Shown here: positions 36,035 through 43,384 of the stretch, in pieces
Layout: each line of letters starts with the position of its first letter
Position numbering within the stretch: position 1 is the first letter of the stretch
DNA from: an uncultured Poribacteria bacterium
GTDB taxonomy: Bacteria; Poribacteria; WGA-4E; WGA-3G
Reading direction: 5' to 3'
DNA length: 64,000 bases
NCBI GenBank assembly: GCA_951828385.1
Contig: OX639973.1
Coordinates: 5,881,200 to 5,945,199, forward strand
Translations under genes and position numbers: made by a program
The notes under the pieces: model-generated
Databases searched by the model: none
Told to the model about the DNA's origin: nothing
Seen by the model: only the letters and a program-made list of their open reading frames with translations

Positions 36035-36694
36035 ATTCATACGCCTAAGATTGCTCCCTCATTGCTCGCTGCAGACTTTAGCCGCCTTGGTGAAGAGGTC
36101 AAACGGATAGTTGATGCCGGCGCGGATATGCTACATTTTGATGTAATGGACGGTGAATTTGTACCAAACTTTGGTATCAGCCCACCATTTATTGCCGCTG
36201 TGCGTCAAATCACCCAGATCCCGTTTGATGTTCACATTATGGTAACGCATCCACTCCGTTATATCGATGCACTCGCTACAGCTGGCGCAGATTTCATCAC
36301 ATTTCATATCGAAAGTGCTGATGAGCCTAACGAAGTCATTTCAGCAATCAAAGCGCATGGGCTTAAACCCGGTTTAGCATTTTCACCGAAAACGCCGACA
36401 TCGGCAGTCACTCCCTATCTTTCAGACATTGATTTGGTCTTACCTATGAGCGTTGAACCCGGTTTCGGAGGACAAGCCTTTCAACACGGGACGCTCGCGA
36501 AAATAGCGGAATTGCAACAAATAACGCCAACATTAGAGAGACCGCTTGACATCTCGGTTGATGGCGGTGTGACCACGGAAATCGCGCCGCTCGCAATCTG
36601 TCAAGGCGTGACGGTTCTCGTCGCTGGCACGGCTGTCTTCCGCAGTCAGCAACCAGAGGCGGTCATTGAAAAACTTCGCACAGGTGTAACCTAA
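36035..36694 (+). CDS. rpe: Ribulose-phosphate 3-epimerase, probable AUU start
   Basis: 219 aa if started at ATT 36035. The first canonical start in frame is TTG 36062, but that would cut off the conserved KIAPSLLAADF, which carries the active-site Ser. Upstream in frame there is no ATG, GTG or TTG before GGAGG (36021-36025). ATT at 36035 lies 9 nt after GGAGG, so AUU initiation, as known for infC, is the best explanation. Other hallmarks: HFDVMDGEFVPN, HIMV, HIESAD, MSVEPGFGGQ and VDGGV (TIM barrel, metal and phosphate binding). Pentose-phosphate pathway. Confidence 0.88.
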   Translation: MHTPKIAPSLLAADFSRLGEEVKRIVDAGADMLHFDVMDGEFVPNFGISPPFIAAVRQITQIPFDVHIMVTHPLRYIDALATAGADFITFHIESADEPNEVISAIKAHGLKPGLAFSPKTPTSAVTPYLSDIDLVLPMSVEPGFGGQAFQHGTLAKIAELQQITPTLERPLDISVDGGVTTEIAPLAICQGVTVLVAGTAVFRSQQPEAVIEKLRTGVT

Positions 36695-36709
36695 GATGCC
36701 ACTTCAGAG

Positions 36710-37447
36710 ATGCACACTTTCTATGTTCCGCCTCCTCAGATTCACACCGATACTGCTACAATTACCGGCTCGGAGCAACACCATCTCCGCAATGTCCTCC
36801 GACTCACACCCGGTGCAACCATCAGAATTATTGATGGGCAAGGGCATGTCTATACCGCAGAAGTACTTGATATAGGTACACATCGGCAGCCAAGCGAAAC
36901 CCGGATTCTCACCCATGAATTTCATGCAAGCGTACTGCCTTCACTTACGCTATTCCAAGGACTGCCCAAGCATGATAAAATGGAGTTGATTCTCCAGAAG
37001 GCAACCGAAATCGGTGTCACACAGATTGTACCGATATACTCAGAGCACGCTTTACAGAAACCGAGCCAAAATCGATATGAACGATGGCACCGTGTTATTA
37101 TCTCTGCCACAAAGCAGTGTAAACGCACGTGGTTACCTAAACTCTGTGATCCACAAACATTTGAGGCATCTCTCACGCAACTCGACAAATTCTCACTTCG
37201 CCTAATTCTCAATCCATATCTTGCACAGGAACCGCGTCCACAGCATATTCAGACGGTTTTGCGGGAAGTTTTGCAACCGACATCTATCGCACTCTTTGTC
37301 GGACCCGAAGGCGGCTTTTCTGATCGAGAGGGTGCTGCTGCGATCCAAAGCGGATGCGTTCCCGTCACACTCGGCATGAACATCTTACGAACGGAAACCG
37401 CCGCGATTGTGGCAATTGCCGTTGCTGCTTATGAATACCAATTGTGA
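36710..37447 (+). CDS. rsmE: 16S rRNA m3U1498 methyltransferase
   Basis: 245 aa. An N-terminal PUA-like region with HHLRNVLRL (about residues 24-32), then a SPOUT domain with LQKATEIGVTQIVPI (about 91-105), FVGPEGGFSDRE (about 197-208) and LGMNILRTETAA (about 222-233), which form the AdoMet knot. Methylates U1498 of 16S rRNA. 15 nt after rpe. Confidence 0.93.
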   Translation: MHTFYVPPPQIHTDTATITGSEQHHLRNVLRLTPGATIRIIDGQGHVYTAEVLDIGTHRQPSETRILTHEFHASVLPSLTLFQGLPKHDKMELILQKATEIGVTQIVPIYSEHALQKPSQNRYERWHRVIISATKQCKRTWLPKLCDPQTFEASLTQLDKFSLRLILNPYLAQEPRPQHIQTVLREVLQPTSIALFVGPEGGFSDREGAAAIQSGCVPVTLGMNILRTETAAIVAIAVAAYEYQL

Positions 37448-37543
37448 AATGGACGTATTGCAATATGCGATTACAAGACTCACGCGAACCTCTTTGCTGA
37501 TGGAGACCGATGGCTGATCGCTGACCGCCTTTTAAAAAATTTC

Positions 37544-37572
37544 TTGACAAACTTCCGCGCTTTTTGTAAAAT
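37544..37572 (+). promoter_or_regulatory. Promoter giving a nearly leaderless mRNA
   Basis: TTGACA (37544-37549), 17-nt spacer, TAAAAT (37567-37572). The ATG of the peptidase gene begins 8 nt after the -10 box, so the transcript should start within 0-2 nt of the start codon. No Shine-Dalgarno sequence is present. Confidence 0.6.
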
Positions 37573-37580
37573 GCCTGATT

Positions 37581-38705
37581 ATGGATGCTAAAGAACTCAC
37601 CCAAACGCTCATTGGGTATAATACAGTCAGTCCGCTCAGCAACGTTGAGGTCATGGATTTTCTGACCGAAATACTCGAAGCTGCAGATTGTGAAGTCGAA
37701 CGCGTTGAATACAGGGACCCCGCAGGTGTGCTAAAGGTAAACCTCATCGGACGTAAGGGACCGGTGAACGGAGAACGTGGGCTGGCACTCCTCGGACACA
37801 TAGACACTGTGCCTGCTATCGGTTGGTCGATGGACCCGTTTGAAGCACGGATTGCTGATGGGAAGATGTACGGTAGAGGCAGCTGCGATATGAAGGGCAG
37901 CGTCGCTTGTATGATTGAGGTCGCATCGCGCTATGCAGCGTCAAAGTTGGCGGCACCCCTCTATGTCGTCATCACGGCTGATGAAGAAGTGGGCTACCTC
38001 GGCGCAATCGCAGTCGCTGAAAAGTCGCAGATGTTCAAAAAGCACGGCTTTCCAAAGTATGGAGTCGTCGGTGAACCGACAGAACTTCATGCGGTATATG
38101 CCCACAAAGGAACTGTCCGATTTACCGCCACAGCCCACGGGCGTGCAGCGCACAGCAGTACAGGCGAAGGCGACAACGCGAATCTAAAGTTAATTCCGTT
38201 TCTCGCAGAAATGCGGGATATTTATCACGAATTGACAACCGATACTCGGTATTTCAACGATGAATTCACGCCAGCTTTTACGGATTGGAATATCACTATC
38301 AGTGATGGCGAGTGTCCAGGGAATATTACTTCGCCGTTAAGCGTGTGTTGTATCAATTACCGTCCAATGCCGGGGGATAATTCGCAAGAATGGATAGACC
38401 GCGCGCGGGACTCGGCTGAAAAGCATGGGTTAATATTCGATTTGTATATTGATGCGCCTCCGGTACGCACACCACCCGATGCGGAGATTATCCAAGCAGC
38501 ACTTGAAATAACCGGTGAAACTGAACCTCAAACCGTCGCCTATGGCACCGATGCCGCTGTCTTTGCACAGCACATGGAGACCGTTATCATCGGACCGGGG
38601 AGCATTCTACAAGCACATACCGTAGATGAGTGGATGGCGTTGGATCAGTTTCCACAGGGAGTCTCAATCTTTAGTCAGTTTGTGGAGCGGTTTTGTGTGG
38701 CATAG
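37581..38705 (+). CDS. M20 family metallopeptidase (ArgE/DapE-like deacylase)
   Basis: 374 aa. Metal-binding motifs GHIDTVP (about residues 72-78), CDMKGSVA (about 101-108) and ADEEVGYLGA (about 136-145). The dimerisation-domain signature FTATAHGRAAHSS is at about 180-192, with PGSILQAHT near the C-terminus. Acts on N-acyl amino acids; acetylornithine deacetylase or succinyl-diaminopimelate desuccinylase are the candidates and cannot be separated here. Expressed from a promoter immediately at the start codon. Its 3' end overlaps moaE on the other strand by 35 bp. Confidence 0.9.
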   Translation: MDAKELTQTLIGYNTVSPLSNVEVMDFLTEILEAADCEVERVEYRDPAGVLKVNLIGRKGPVNGERGLALLGHIDTVPAIGWSMDPFEARIADGKMYGRGSCDMKGSVACMIEVASRYAASKLAAPLYVVITADEEVGYLGAIAVAEKSQMFKKHGFPKYGVVGEPTELHAVYAHKGTVRFTATAHGRAAHSSTGEGDNANLKLIPFLAEMRDIYHELTTDTRYFNDEFTPAFTDWNITISDGECPGNITSPLSVCCINYRPMPGDNSQEWIDRARDSAEKHGLIFDLYIDAPPVRTPPDAEIIQAALEITGETEPQTVAYGTDAAVFAQHMETVIIGPGSILQAHTVDEWMALDQFPQGVSIFSQFVERFCVA

Positions 38706-39132
38706 GTGCATCGAAAAAGACTGCATCCGGTTTCACCCATTCCGCTTCGCCATCTGCCCACACCTCGCGCTTCCAGATGGGGACAATCTGTTTGAGGCGG
38801 TCCATCGCATATTTACACGCTTCAAATCCGTCTTTGCGATGCGGAGACGCGACAGCGACTGCTACACTCACCTCACCGATCTCTAACTTTCCAACGCGAT
38901 GAACCATCGCAACGCGATTAATGCCCCATTTTTCCGAGATCTCCTGCGCAATTTCTGCCATCTTCTTCTCTGCCATCGGCGGATACGCTTCATATTCAAG
39001 GCATCTTACCGCTCTGCCATCCGTGTTATTCCGAACCGTACCGAAAAAAAGTACCACCGCGCCAGCATCCGGCCCCTCCACTGCTTCGCGCACTTCTGCA
39101 CCTGTGATGACTTCGGTGGTTATTTTAAACAT
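38671..39132 (-). CDS. moaE: Molybdopterin synthase catalytic subunit
   Basis: 153 aa. Core motifs GAVVLFFGTVRNNTDGR (about residues 24-40), YEAYPPMAEKKM, HRVGKLEIGEVSVAVAVASPHR (about 78-99) and LKQIVPIWKRE with the active-site Lys (about 113-123). Transfers sulfur from MoaD thiocarboxylate to precursor Z. The ATG overlaps the moaD stop by 8 nt. The 3' end converges on and overlaps the M20 peptidase gene. Needed for the molybdenum enzyme encoded at 53.9-57.7 kb. Confidence 0.94.
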   Translation of the reverse strand: MFKITTEVITGAEVREAVEGPDAGAVVLFFGTVRNNTDGRAVRCLEYEAYPPMAEKKMAEIAQEISEKWGINRVAMVHRVGKLEIGEVSVAVAVASPHRKDGFEACKYAMDRLKQIVPIWKREVWADGEAEWVKPDAVFFDAPMPHKTAPQTD

Positions 39133-39379
39133 CGGAACCTCCCGTTACAGGTGGAATCAGTGCTACCTCATCTCCCTCCACGAGTTCGGTATTTTCTGTG
39201 GCGTATTCCCAATTGACAGACATTTGCATCACTTCATAGAACTCAGCAATTTCGGGCCATTCTTCTTCAAGCCGTTTTAAAATCGTTTGGACAGTAGCAC
39301 CTTCCGGAAGGTCCATCTCTTCTTCCGATCTATCTAACATTTCGTGGCATACGGCAAAATATTTGACTGTGACGTTCAT
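39125..39379 (-). CDS. moaD: MoaD-like sulfur-carrier protein with C-terminal tail beyond GG
   Basis: 84 aa, ubiquitin-like fold (VKYFAVCHEML, then ATVQTILKRLEEEWPE, GDEVALIPPVTGG). MoaD must end in Gly-Gly for adenylation and thiocarboxylation, but here three residues follow: GGSDV. The extra codons arise because the frame runs through the moaE start before TAA. Either the tail is trimmed by a peptidase, as for QbsE-like carriers, or activation differs. AAGGA precedes the start. Overlaps moaE by 8 nt. Confidence 0.88.
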   Translation of the reverse strand: MNVTVKYFAVCHEMLDRSEEEMDLPEGATVQTILKRLEEEWPEIAEFYEVMQMSVNWEYATENTELVEGDEVALIPPVTGGSDV

Positions 39380-39572
39380 AAGGCTTCCTTTTCAACAGAA
39401 TTTTAGTAGTTAACAACATCCTAACCGCCCTAAAAGTATAACACAAAATCGGTTGTAAAGCAATCTTCATTTGAAAACTAAAATTAAGTTGATTTTTATC
39501 GTCAATTCTGCTAAAATAAAAAAACGTGTGAATGGCATTCACCTATTTTCGACGGAACGCAGGAGGTAAACT

Positions 39573-40181
39573 ATGAAACCGAAAGCGATTTATTATCTGA
39601 TGATCATGCTCCTCATCACCGGCATGATGGCTTGTGGCGTAGACGATGATGACACTGAACCCGCAGAAACGAAGACACCGACGACTACAGATTCGCAACC
39701 CGCGGAGCCAATAATTGTTGAAAGAAACATTGACTTTGAGGCTGAAGAACAGGCAATTCGCGACCTTTACGGCGTGTACGCTACCGCTCACGGTGCCAAA
39801 GATGTTGATACCCTCGGAGACGTTTGGCTCAAAAGCGGATCAGACGACGTTTTTACCGCCTGGACCTTCTGGGCTGGCACTTTTGAGAGGAACAACGGAT
39901 GGCAGGATGTAAACGATGCATGGGAGGGGATTTTCCGGCTCCGCGCAGGCGATGTGACTGTTGACATCACCTACATCGCTATTGATAGTAGAGGCAAAGA
40001 AGCCGTTTTGCGAGGTGCGTATAAATGGGGCAATCAGCAGGGCGATCTAATCTCCGCACTCGAAAAAGATGGAAGTGACTGGAAAATCCGAGCAATTGAT
40101 TACACCGGCGGAAAGAACGGAAAACAGGTCAAAGACCTAAATGAACCTGCCTATACTTTCGGAGAAATTGCCGAAGAATAA
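39573..40181 (+). CDS. Lipoprotein with SnoaL/NTF2-like domain
   Basis: 202 aa. Lipobox ITGMMAC at residues 15-21 after a hydrophobic stretch, so it is an LspA substrate; an acidic linker (VDDDDTEPAETK) follows. Residues 50-190 resemble SnoaL/NTF2-like proteins (EEQAIRDLYGVYATAHGAKDVDTLGDVW, then VTVDITYIAID and GDWKIRAIDY-style strands). GGAGG lies 8 nt upstream. The ligand is unknown. Confidence 0.8.
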   Translation: MKPKAIYYLMIMLLITGMMACGVDDDDTEPAETKTPTTTDSQPAEPIIVERNIDFEAEEQAIRDLYGVYATAHGAKDVDTLGDVWLKSGSDDVFTAWTFWAGTFERNNGWQDVNDAWEGIFRLRAGDVTVDITYIAIDSRGKEAVLRGAYKWGNQQGDLISALEKDGSDWKIRAIDYTGGKNGKQVKDLNEPAYTFGEIAEE

Positions 40182-40234
40182 GGTTAACTTGTAGGAGCGG
40201 TTTCTAACCCCGACCCTTTTAACGACGCCAACAA

Positions 40235-40591
40235 ATGGACAAACTCATCCTCAAAGGCATACGATTCCATGGCCACCACGGCGTTCCCGAACCGGAGCGA
40301 CAGGTCGGTGGCCATTATGAAGTCGATGCAACTTTAGGGTGCGCGCTTGCCAACGCAGGTAAGACCGATGCACTCGCTGACACAGTCAATTACGCTGAAG
40401 TCATAGCAAGCATCGTTGAGATCGGCACGCAGCAGTCCTTCCAACTCATCGAAGCACTCGCTGAGAAGATCGCATCCGTAATTTTAGAGCAATTCGCGGT
40501 GGATGAGGTACATCTCACCGTCAAAAAACTAAATCCTCCCATAGAACAACCGATTGACTATTTCGCTGTTGAAATTTTCCGTAATGCATAA
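40235..40591 (+). CDS. folB: Dihydroneopterin aldolase
   Basis: 118 aa, full length. Motifs LKGIRFHGHHGVPEPERQVGGHY (about residues 6-28), DTVNYAEV (about 49-56), QLIEALAEKIA (about 70-80) and VKKLNPPI (about 93-100, catalytic Lys). Converts dihydroneopterin to hydroxymethyl-dihydropterin in folate synthesis. Its end overlaps the next gene's ATG. Confidence 0.93.
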   Translation: MDKLILKGIRFHGHHGVPEPERQVGGHYEVDATLGCALANAGKTDALADTVNYAEVIASIVEIGTQQSFQLIEALAEKIASVILEQFAVDEVHLTVKKLNPPIEQPIDYFAVEIFRNA

Positions 40592-41798
40592 ATTCTCTAC
40601 TATTGTTTGTTTTCTTTTGATAACAGCCACTGTTGCGCACGCTGGTGGCGAAAAAGAGGTGTTGTTTCCTGAACTCACCCCGGGACTGCATCTCTACCGC
40701 TACAATTGGGATGTCGAGACGTGTGTACTTTACGTCGCCGAGATGTCCCGCACTGAACCGACACTCCACTTTGAGGTCGCACTCGCAAATGCACAAGTTT
40801 TAGGGAAAGAGACCGTCCGTTCTATGGCGAACCGTCGCAACCAACGCGGCGATCGGCGTGTCCTCGTCGCAACTAACGGCGGTTTCGGTGTCCTCGGGGA
40901 TATGCGCGGCTATGGTGGCGTCTTAGAGAACTTACATATCCAAGATGGTGAACTCATCACGCAACCGACAGATGCGGAAGCGTGCTTCGGTGTAACCAAC
41001 ACCGGCGAATTCTTAAGTTCTCCCGTGCAAATGGAAGCCAGCATTCAGATAGGCACACATACACTCCCACTCGGATGCATCAATCAGCGTAGACTTGACG
41101 GGTGTCAGGTGACGCTTTACACGCCACGGCTCGGTGAATCGACACGCACCAACCGCCGTCGAGGGATAGAAGCGATAATTAGTGGACTTTCGCTGCCATT
41201 GACCGCCAATTATGCGCACCCTTATCGTGTAGAACAGGTTTCACGCGATGGGAACAGCGTTATCCCCAGAGATGGCGCAATTCTCTGGATGAACGCACGC
41301 CTGAAAGACCCAAGCGTCCCTCAATTCAGTGCCGGTGCAAGCGGTACGCTCAAACTCGCGCTCTCACCGCCCGAATGGAATCACGTCCAACACGCGATCG
41401 GCGGACGGCTCCGACTCCTCAAGGACGGCAAGATAAATGAGACGTTGGTGAAAATGCACAACGAAGAGAAACGGCATACCCCGGGCAAACGGACACCGAT
41501 ACTAAATCTCAGCCATGAACCCCGAACCGCGCTCGGTTACAATGCGGACAAACTTTTTCTCGTCGTCGCTGATGGCCGGCAACCGAAGTATAGCACCGGT
41601 CTAGCGCTCTACGAACTCGCCAGTATCCTCATTGAACTCGGCGCAACCGAAGCGATCAATCTTGACGGCGGCTCCTCCAGCACCTTTGTTGTTAACGATA
41701 CCGTCATCAACAAACCCTCCGGACAGCAGGAGCGAGATGTTCTCAACGCTGTCTTTATCACAGTAGACAAAGTAGCAGGCACACGCCGTGTGCCGTAG
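40584..41798 (+). CDS. Secreted phosphodiester glycosidase-domain protein (NAGPA/DUF2233)
   Basis: 404 aa from the ATG at 40584, which starts a signal peptide (FSTIVCFLLITATVAHA|GG). The alternative start at 40554 would place extra residues before it. Conserved blocks: VATNGGFGV (about residues 95-103), SHEPRTALGYN and AINLDGGSSSTFVVND (about 353-368), typical of the NAGPA-like phosphodiester glycosidase fold. It acts outside the cytoplasm; the substrate is unknown. Overlaps folB by 8 nt. Confidence 0.85.
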   Translation: MHKFSTIVCFLLITATVAHAGGEKEVLFPELTPGLHLYRYNWDVETCVLYVAEMSRTEPTLHFEVALANAQVLGKETVRSMANRRNQRGDRRVLVATNGGFGVLGDMRGYGGVLENLHIQDGELITQPTDAEACFGVTNTGEFLSSPVQMEASIQIGTHTLPLGCINQRRLDGCQVTLYTPRLGESTRTNRRRGIEAIISGLSLPLTANYAHPYRVEQVSRDGNSVIPRDGAILWMNARLKDPSVPQFSAGASGTLKLALSPPEWNHVQHAIGGRLRLLKDGKINETLVKMHNEEKRHTPGKRTPILNLSHEPRTALGYNADKLFLVVADGRQPKYSTGLALYELASILIELGATEAINLDGGSSSTFVVNDTVINKPSGQQERDVLNAVFITVDKVAGTRRVP

Positions 41799-41809
41799 CA
41801 GGTTAAATC

Positions 41810-42841
41810 ATGCGAAAAATTATAGGTATAGTCTTTTTTATGGTTTGTAGTAGCGCAATTCATTGCGCAATTGCAGATATCCCAAAACTGCTGAAAGCAA
41901 CCCCACTTTCTCAAACCGCAATTCAATTGCAATTTGACGGGCAATTGGAAGCAGAAACCGCAGAAGACTTAGCGAACTATCAGATTGCACCGGATGTCCA
42001 AGTCGAGTATGCACTACTCGATGACCGACTGAACCGCGTCCTGCTCCTCACATCACCATTAGAGGTAGAAAAAACGTACCGTCTCACGCTGCCAAATATC
42101 CAAACAGGGATAGTTATAACCCTCCCATCCGTAAACGAGATAACCTTCGGCGCAGGCGATGCTGTTACCTTCTCCGGTGGTTTACAAGATACCACACTAC
42201 ATGTCAATGAAGATCGAAAGACGCGAAACAACAACGCCGGTGCCGAACAGACGCTCTTATGTAATCCGACAGGAAGCATTTTCTTCGTCGCCTTTGATAT
42301 GTTTGATGCATTTGAAGATATGGGGATCCGAGAACCGACACAGGTCTTAGAAGCAACAATAAGCCTACATGTCCAGCAGTCCGAAACTAACGCTGTGCAA
42401 ACCGTCCTCTACCGCCGTGTCCTGCTCCCGTGGAAGGAAGGCAGAGGCACATCAACGCGTGCAGAAGATAACGAACTCACCTACAACAGCGCATTGCATC
42501 GCAGCCTCCCGTGGAATAAGCGTCCCGCGCAAGCCATGCTGTCAGGCATAGACGGCGATACCGAAAGCGATTACAACGGTTCCGAGGATGTCGCCCACCG
42601 CATTGACGGCACAAGCGAAATTCAAGACGCAGGCAAGCGTTATGAAGTCAAAAGCGAACGCCTCACCGATGCCGTCCGCTTCTGGGTAGCAAACCCCGAT
42701 TACAACTACGGCTACCTCTTCGCCTTGCAAGATGGCAATGTTCCCATTATTTTCACTTCAAAAGAAGCAACCGACGAAACCCTACGTCCACTCCTAACAA
42801 TCCGCTACCAGACCCAGTCCGGGGCGGAAACCACACCATAA
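41810..42841 (+). CDS. Secreted protein with Big_5-like and DNRLRE-like domains
   Basis: 343 aa. Signal peptide (IIGIVFFMVCSSAIHCAIA). Residues 24-110 resemble a bacterial Ig-like fold (LSQTAIQLQFDGQLEAETA...NYQI). Residues 125-335 resemble DNRLRE-type beta-sandwich domains of cell-surface proteins (DTTLHVNEDRKTRNN, FDMFDAFED, RYEVKSERLTDAVRFWVANPDYNYGY). No catalytic motif seen. 11 nt after the glycosidase-like gene, so co-transcribed. Confidence 0.7.
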   Translation: MRKIIGIVFFMVCSSAIHCAIADIPKLLKATPLSQTAIQLQFDGQLEAETAEDLANYQIAPDVQVEYALLDDRLNRVLLLTSPLEVEKTYRLTLPNIQTGIVITLPSVNEITFGAGDAVTFSGGLQDTTLHVNEDRKTRNNNAGAEQTLLCNPTGSIFFVAFDMFDAFEDMGIREPTQVLEATISLHVQQSETNAVQTVLYRRVLLPWKEGRGTSTRAEDNELTYNSALHRSLPWNKRPAQAMLSGIDGDTESDYNGSEDVAHRIDGTSEIQDAGKRYEVKSERLTDAVRFWVANPDYNYGYLFALQDGNVPIIFTSKEATDETLRPLLTIRYQTQSGAETTP

Positions 42842-42843
42842 GG

Positions 42844-42932
42844 GTCAATTTAAGAAAAAACAGACATCGCAAACCCCAGAAAGGTAGGCACTGTTTCAAA
42901 CTGCGCCGGATTTCGCGCGGAAACCTTGAAGA
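42844..42932 (+). repeat. Dispersed intergenic repeat, copy A
   Basis: GTCAATTTAAGAAAAAA ... CTGTTTcAAACTGCGCCGGAT ... AAACCTTGAAGA. The same sequence recurs at 58619-58738, where 33 bp containing a GATGC/GCATC hairpin are inserted between CTGTTT and AAACTGCG. Confidence 0.7.
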
Positions 42933-43168
42933 CTGAAGACTGCAAATGCCTCTTGAGTCGCGTAGTGTTTATTTTCTTCGGTATTTTTTCAGCATCTCTG
43001 TAGAAAAATGCCACATCACAGACGAATCCGAGTAGGGGCGGAAACCTCTAACGTTGCGTGGTGTTGACGAAACCATTTTTGACGAAATGGGGATGCTGAC
43101 ATTTTGGGCAGTTCATTTTGTTTCTCCGATGTGTTTTGATTTCGTCAAAGGTATCAGATTTCTGGGCA
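42933..43168. other. Gap before the LRR gene's control region
   Basis: I see no gene here. An open frame of 68 codons (43054-43260) crosses the palindrome and promoter of the LRR gene and has no ribosome-binding site. Confidence 0.4.
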
Positions 43169-43206
43169 GGTGTCAACAAAAAATTGTTCAATTTTTTGTT
43201 GACACC
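43169..43206. promoter_or_regulatory. Perfect 38-bp palindrome (putative operator)
   Basis: Arms GGTGTCAACAAAAAATTG (43169-43186) and its exact complement (43189-43206) around TT. The right arm contains the -35 box TTGACA of the promoter that follows. The T-run is inside the stem, so this is not a standard terminator; repressor binding is the simplest reading. Confidence 0.6.
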
Positions 43207-43227
43207 GTTTGCCAAATATATTATCAT
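43199..43227 (+). promoter_or_regulatory. Promoter for the LRR-metalloprotease gene
   Basis: TTGACA (43199-43204), 17-nt spacer, TATCAT (43222-43227). Start near 43234 gives a 150-nt leader to the ATG at 43385. Confidence 0.6.
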
Positions 43228-43384
43228 TTATGTAATTGGTTAGGATGCAAGGCGGTTTAGAGGGGATCCCGTCAATTTTTCCATCATTATTTGGTTAAAA
43301 CCCTCTTTACAGCAGGGCATCACTGTTTTAGAGACGCGATCAGTTGAACGCTATTAATCCTGACCTAATTCGGAGAAAATAAAA

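Noticed and set aside
43054-43260. A 68-codon open frame before the LRR gene
   Set aside because: It runs through the palindrome and promoter and has no ribosome-binding site.
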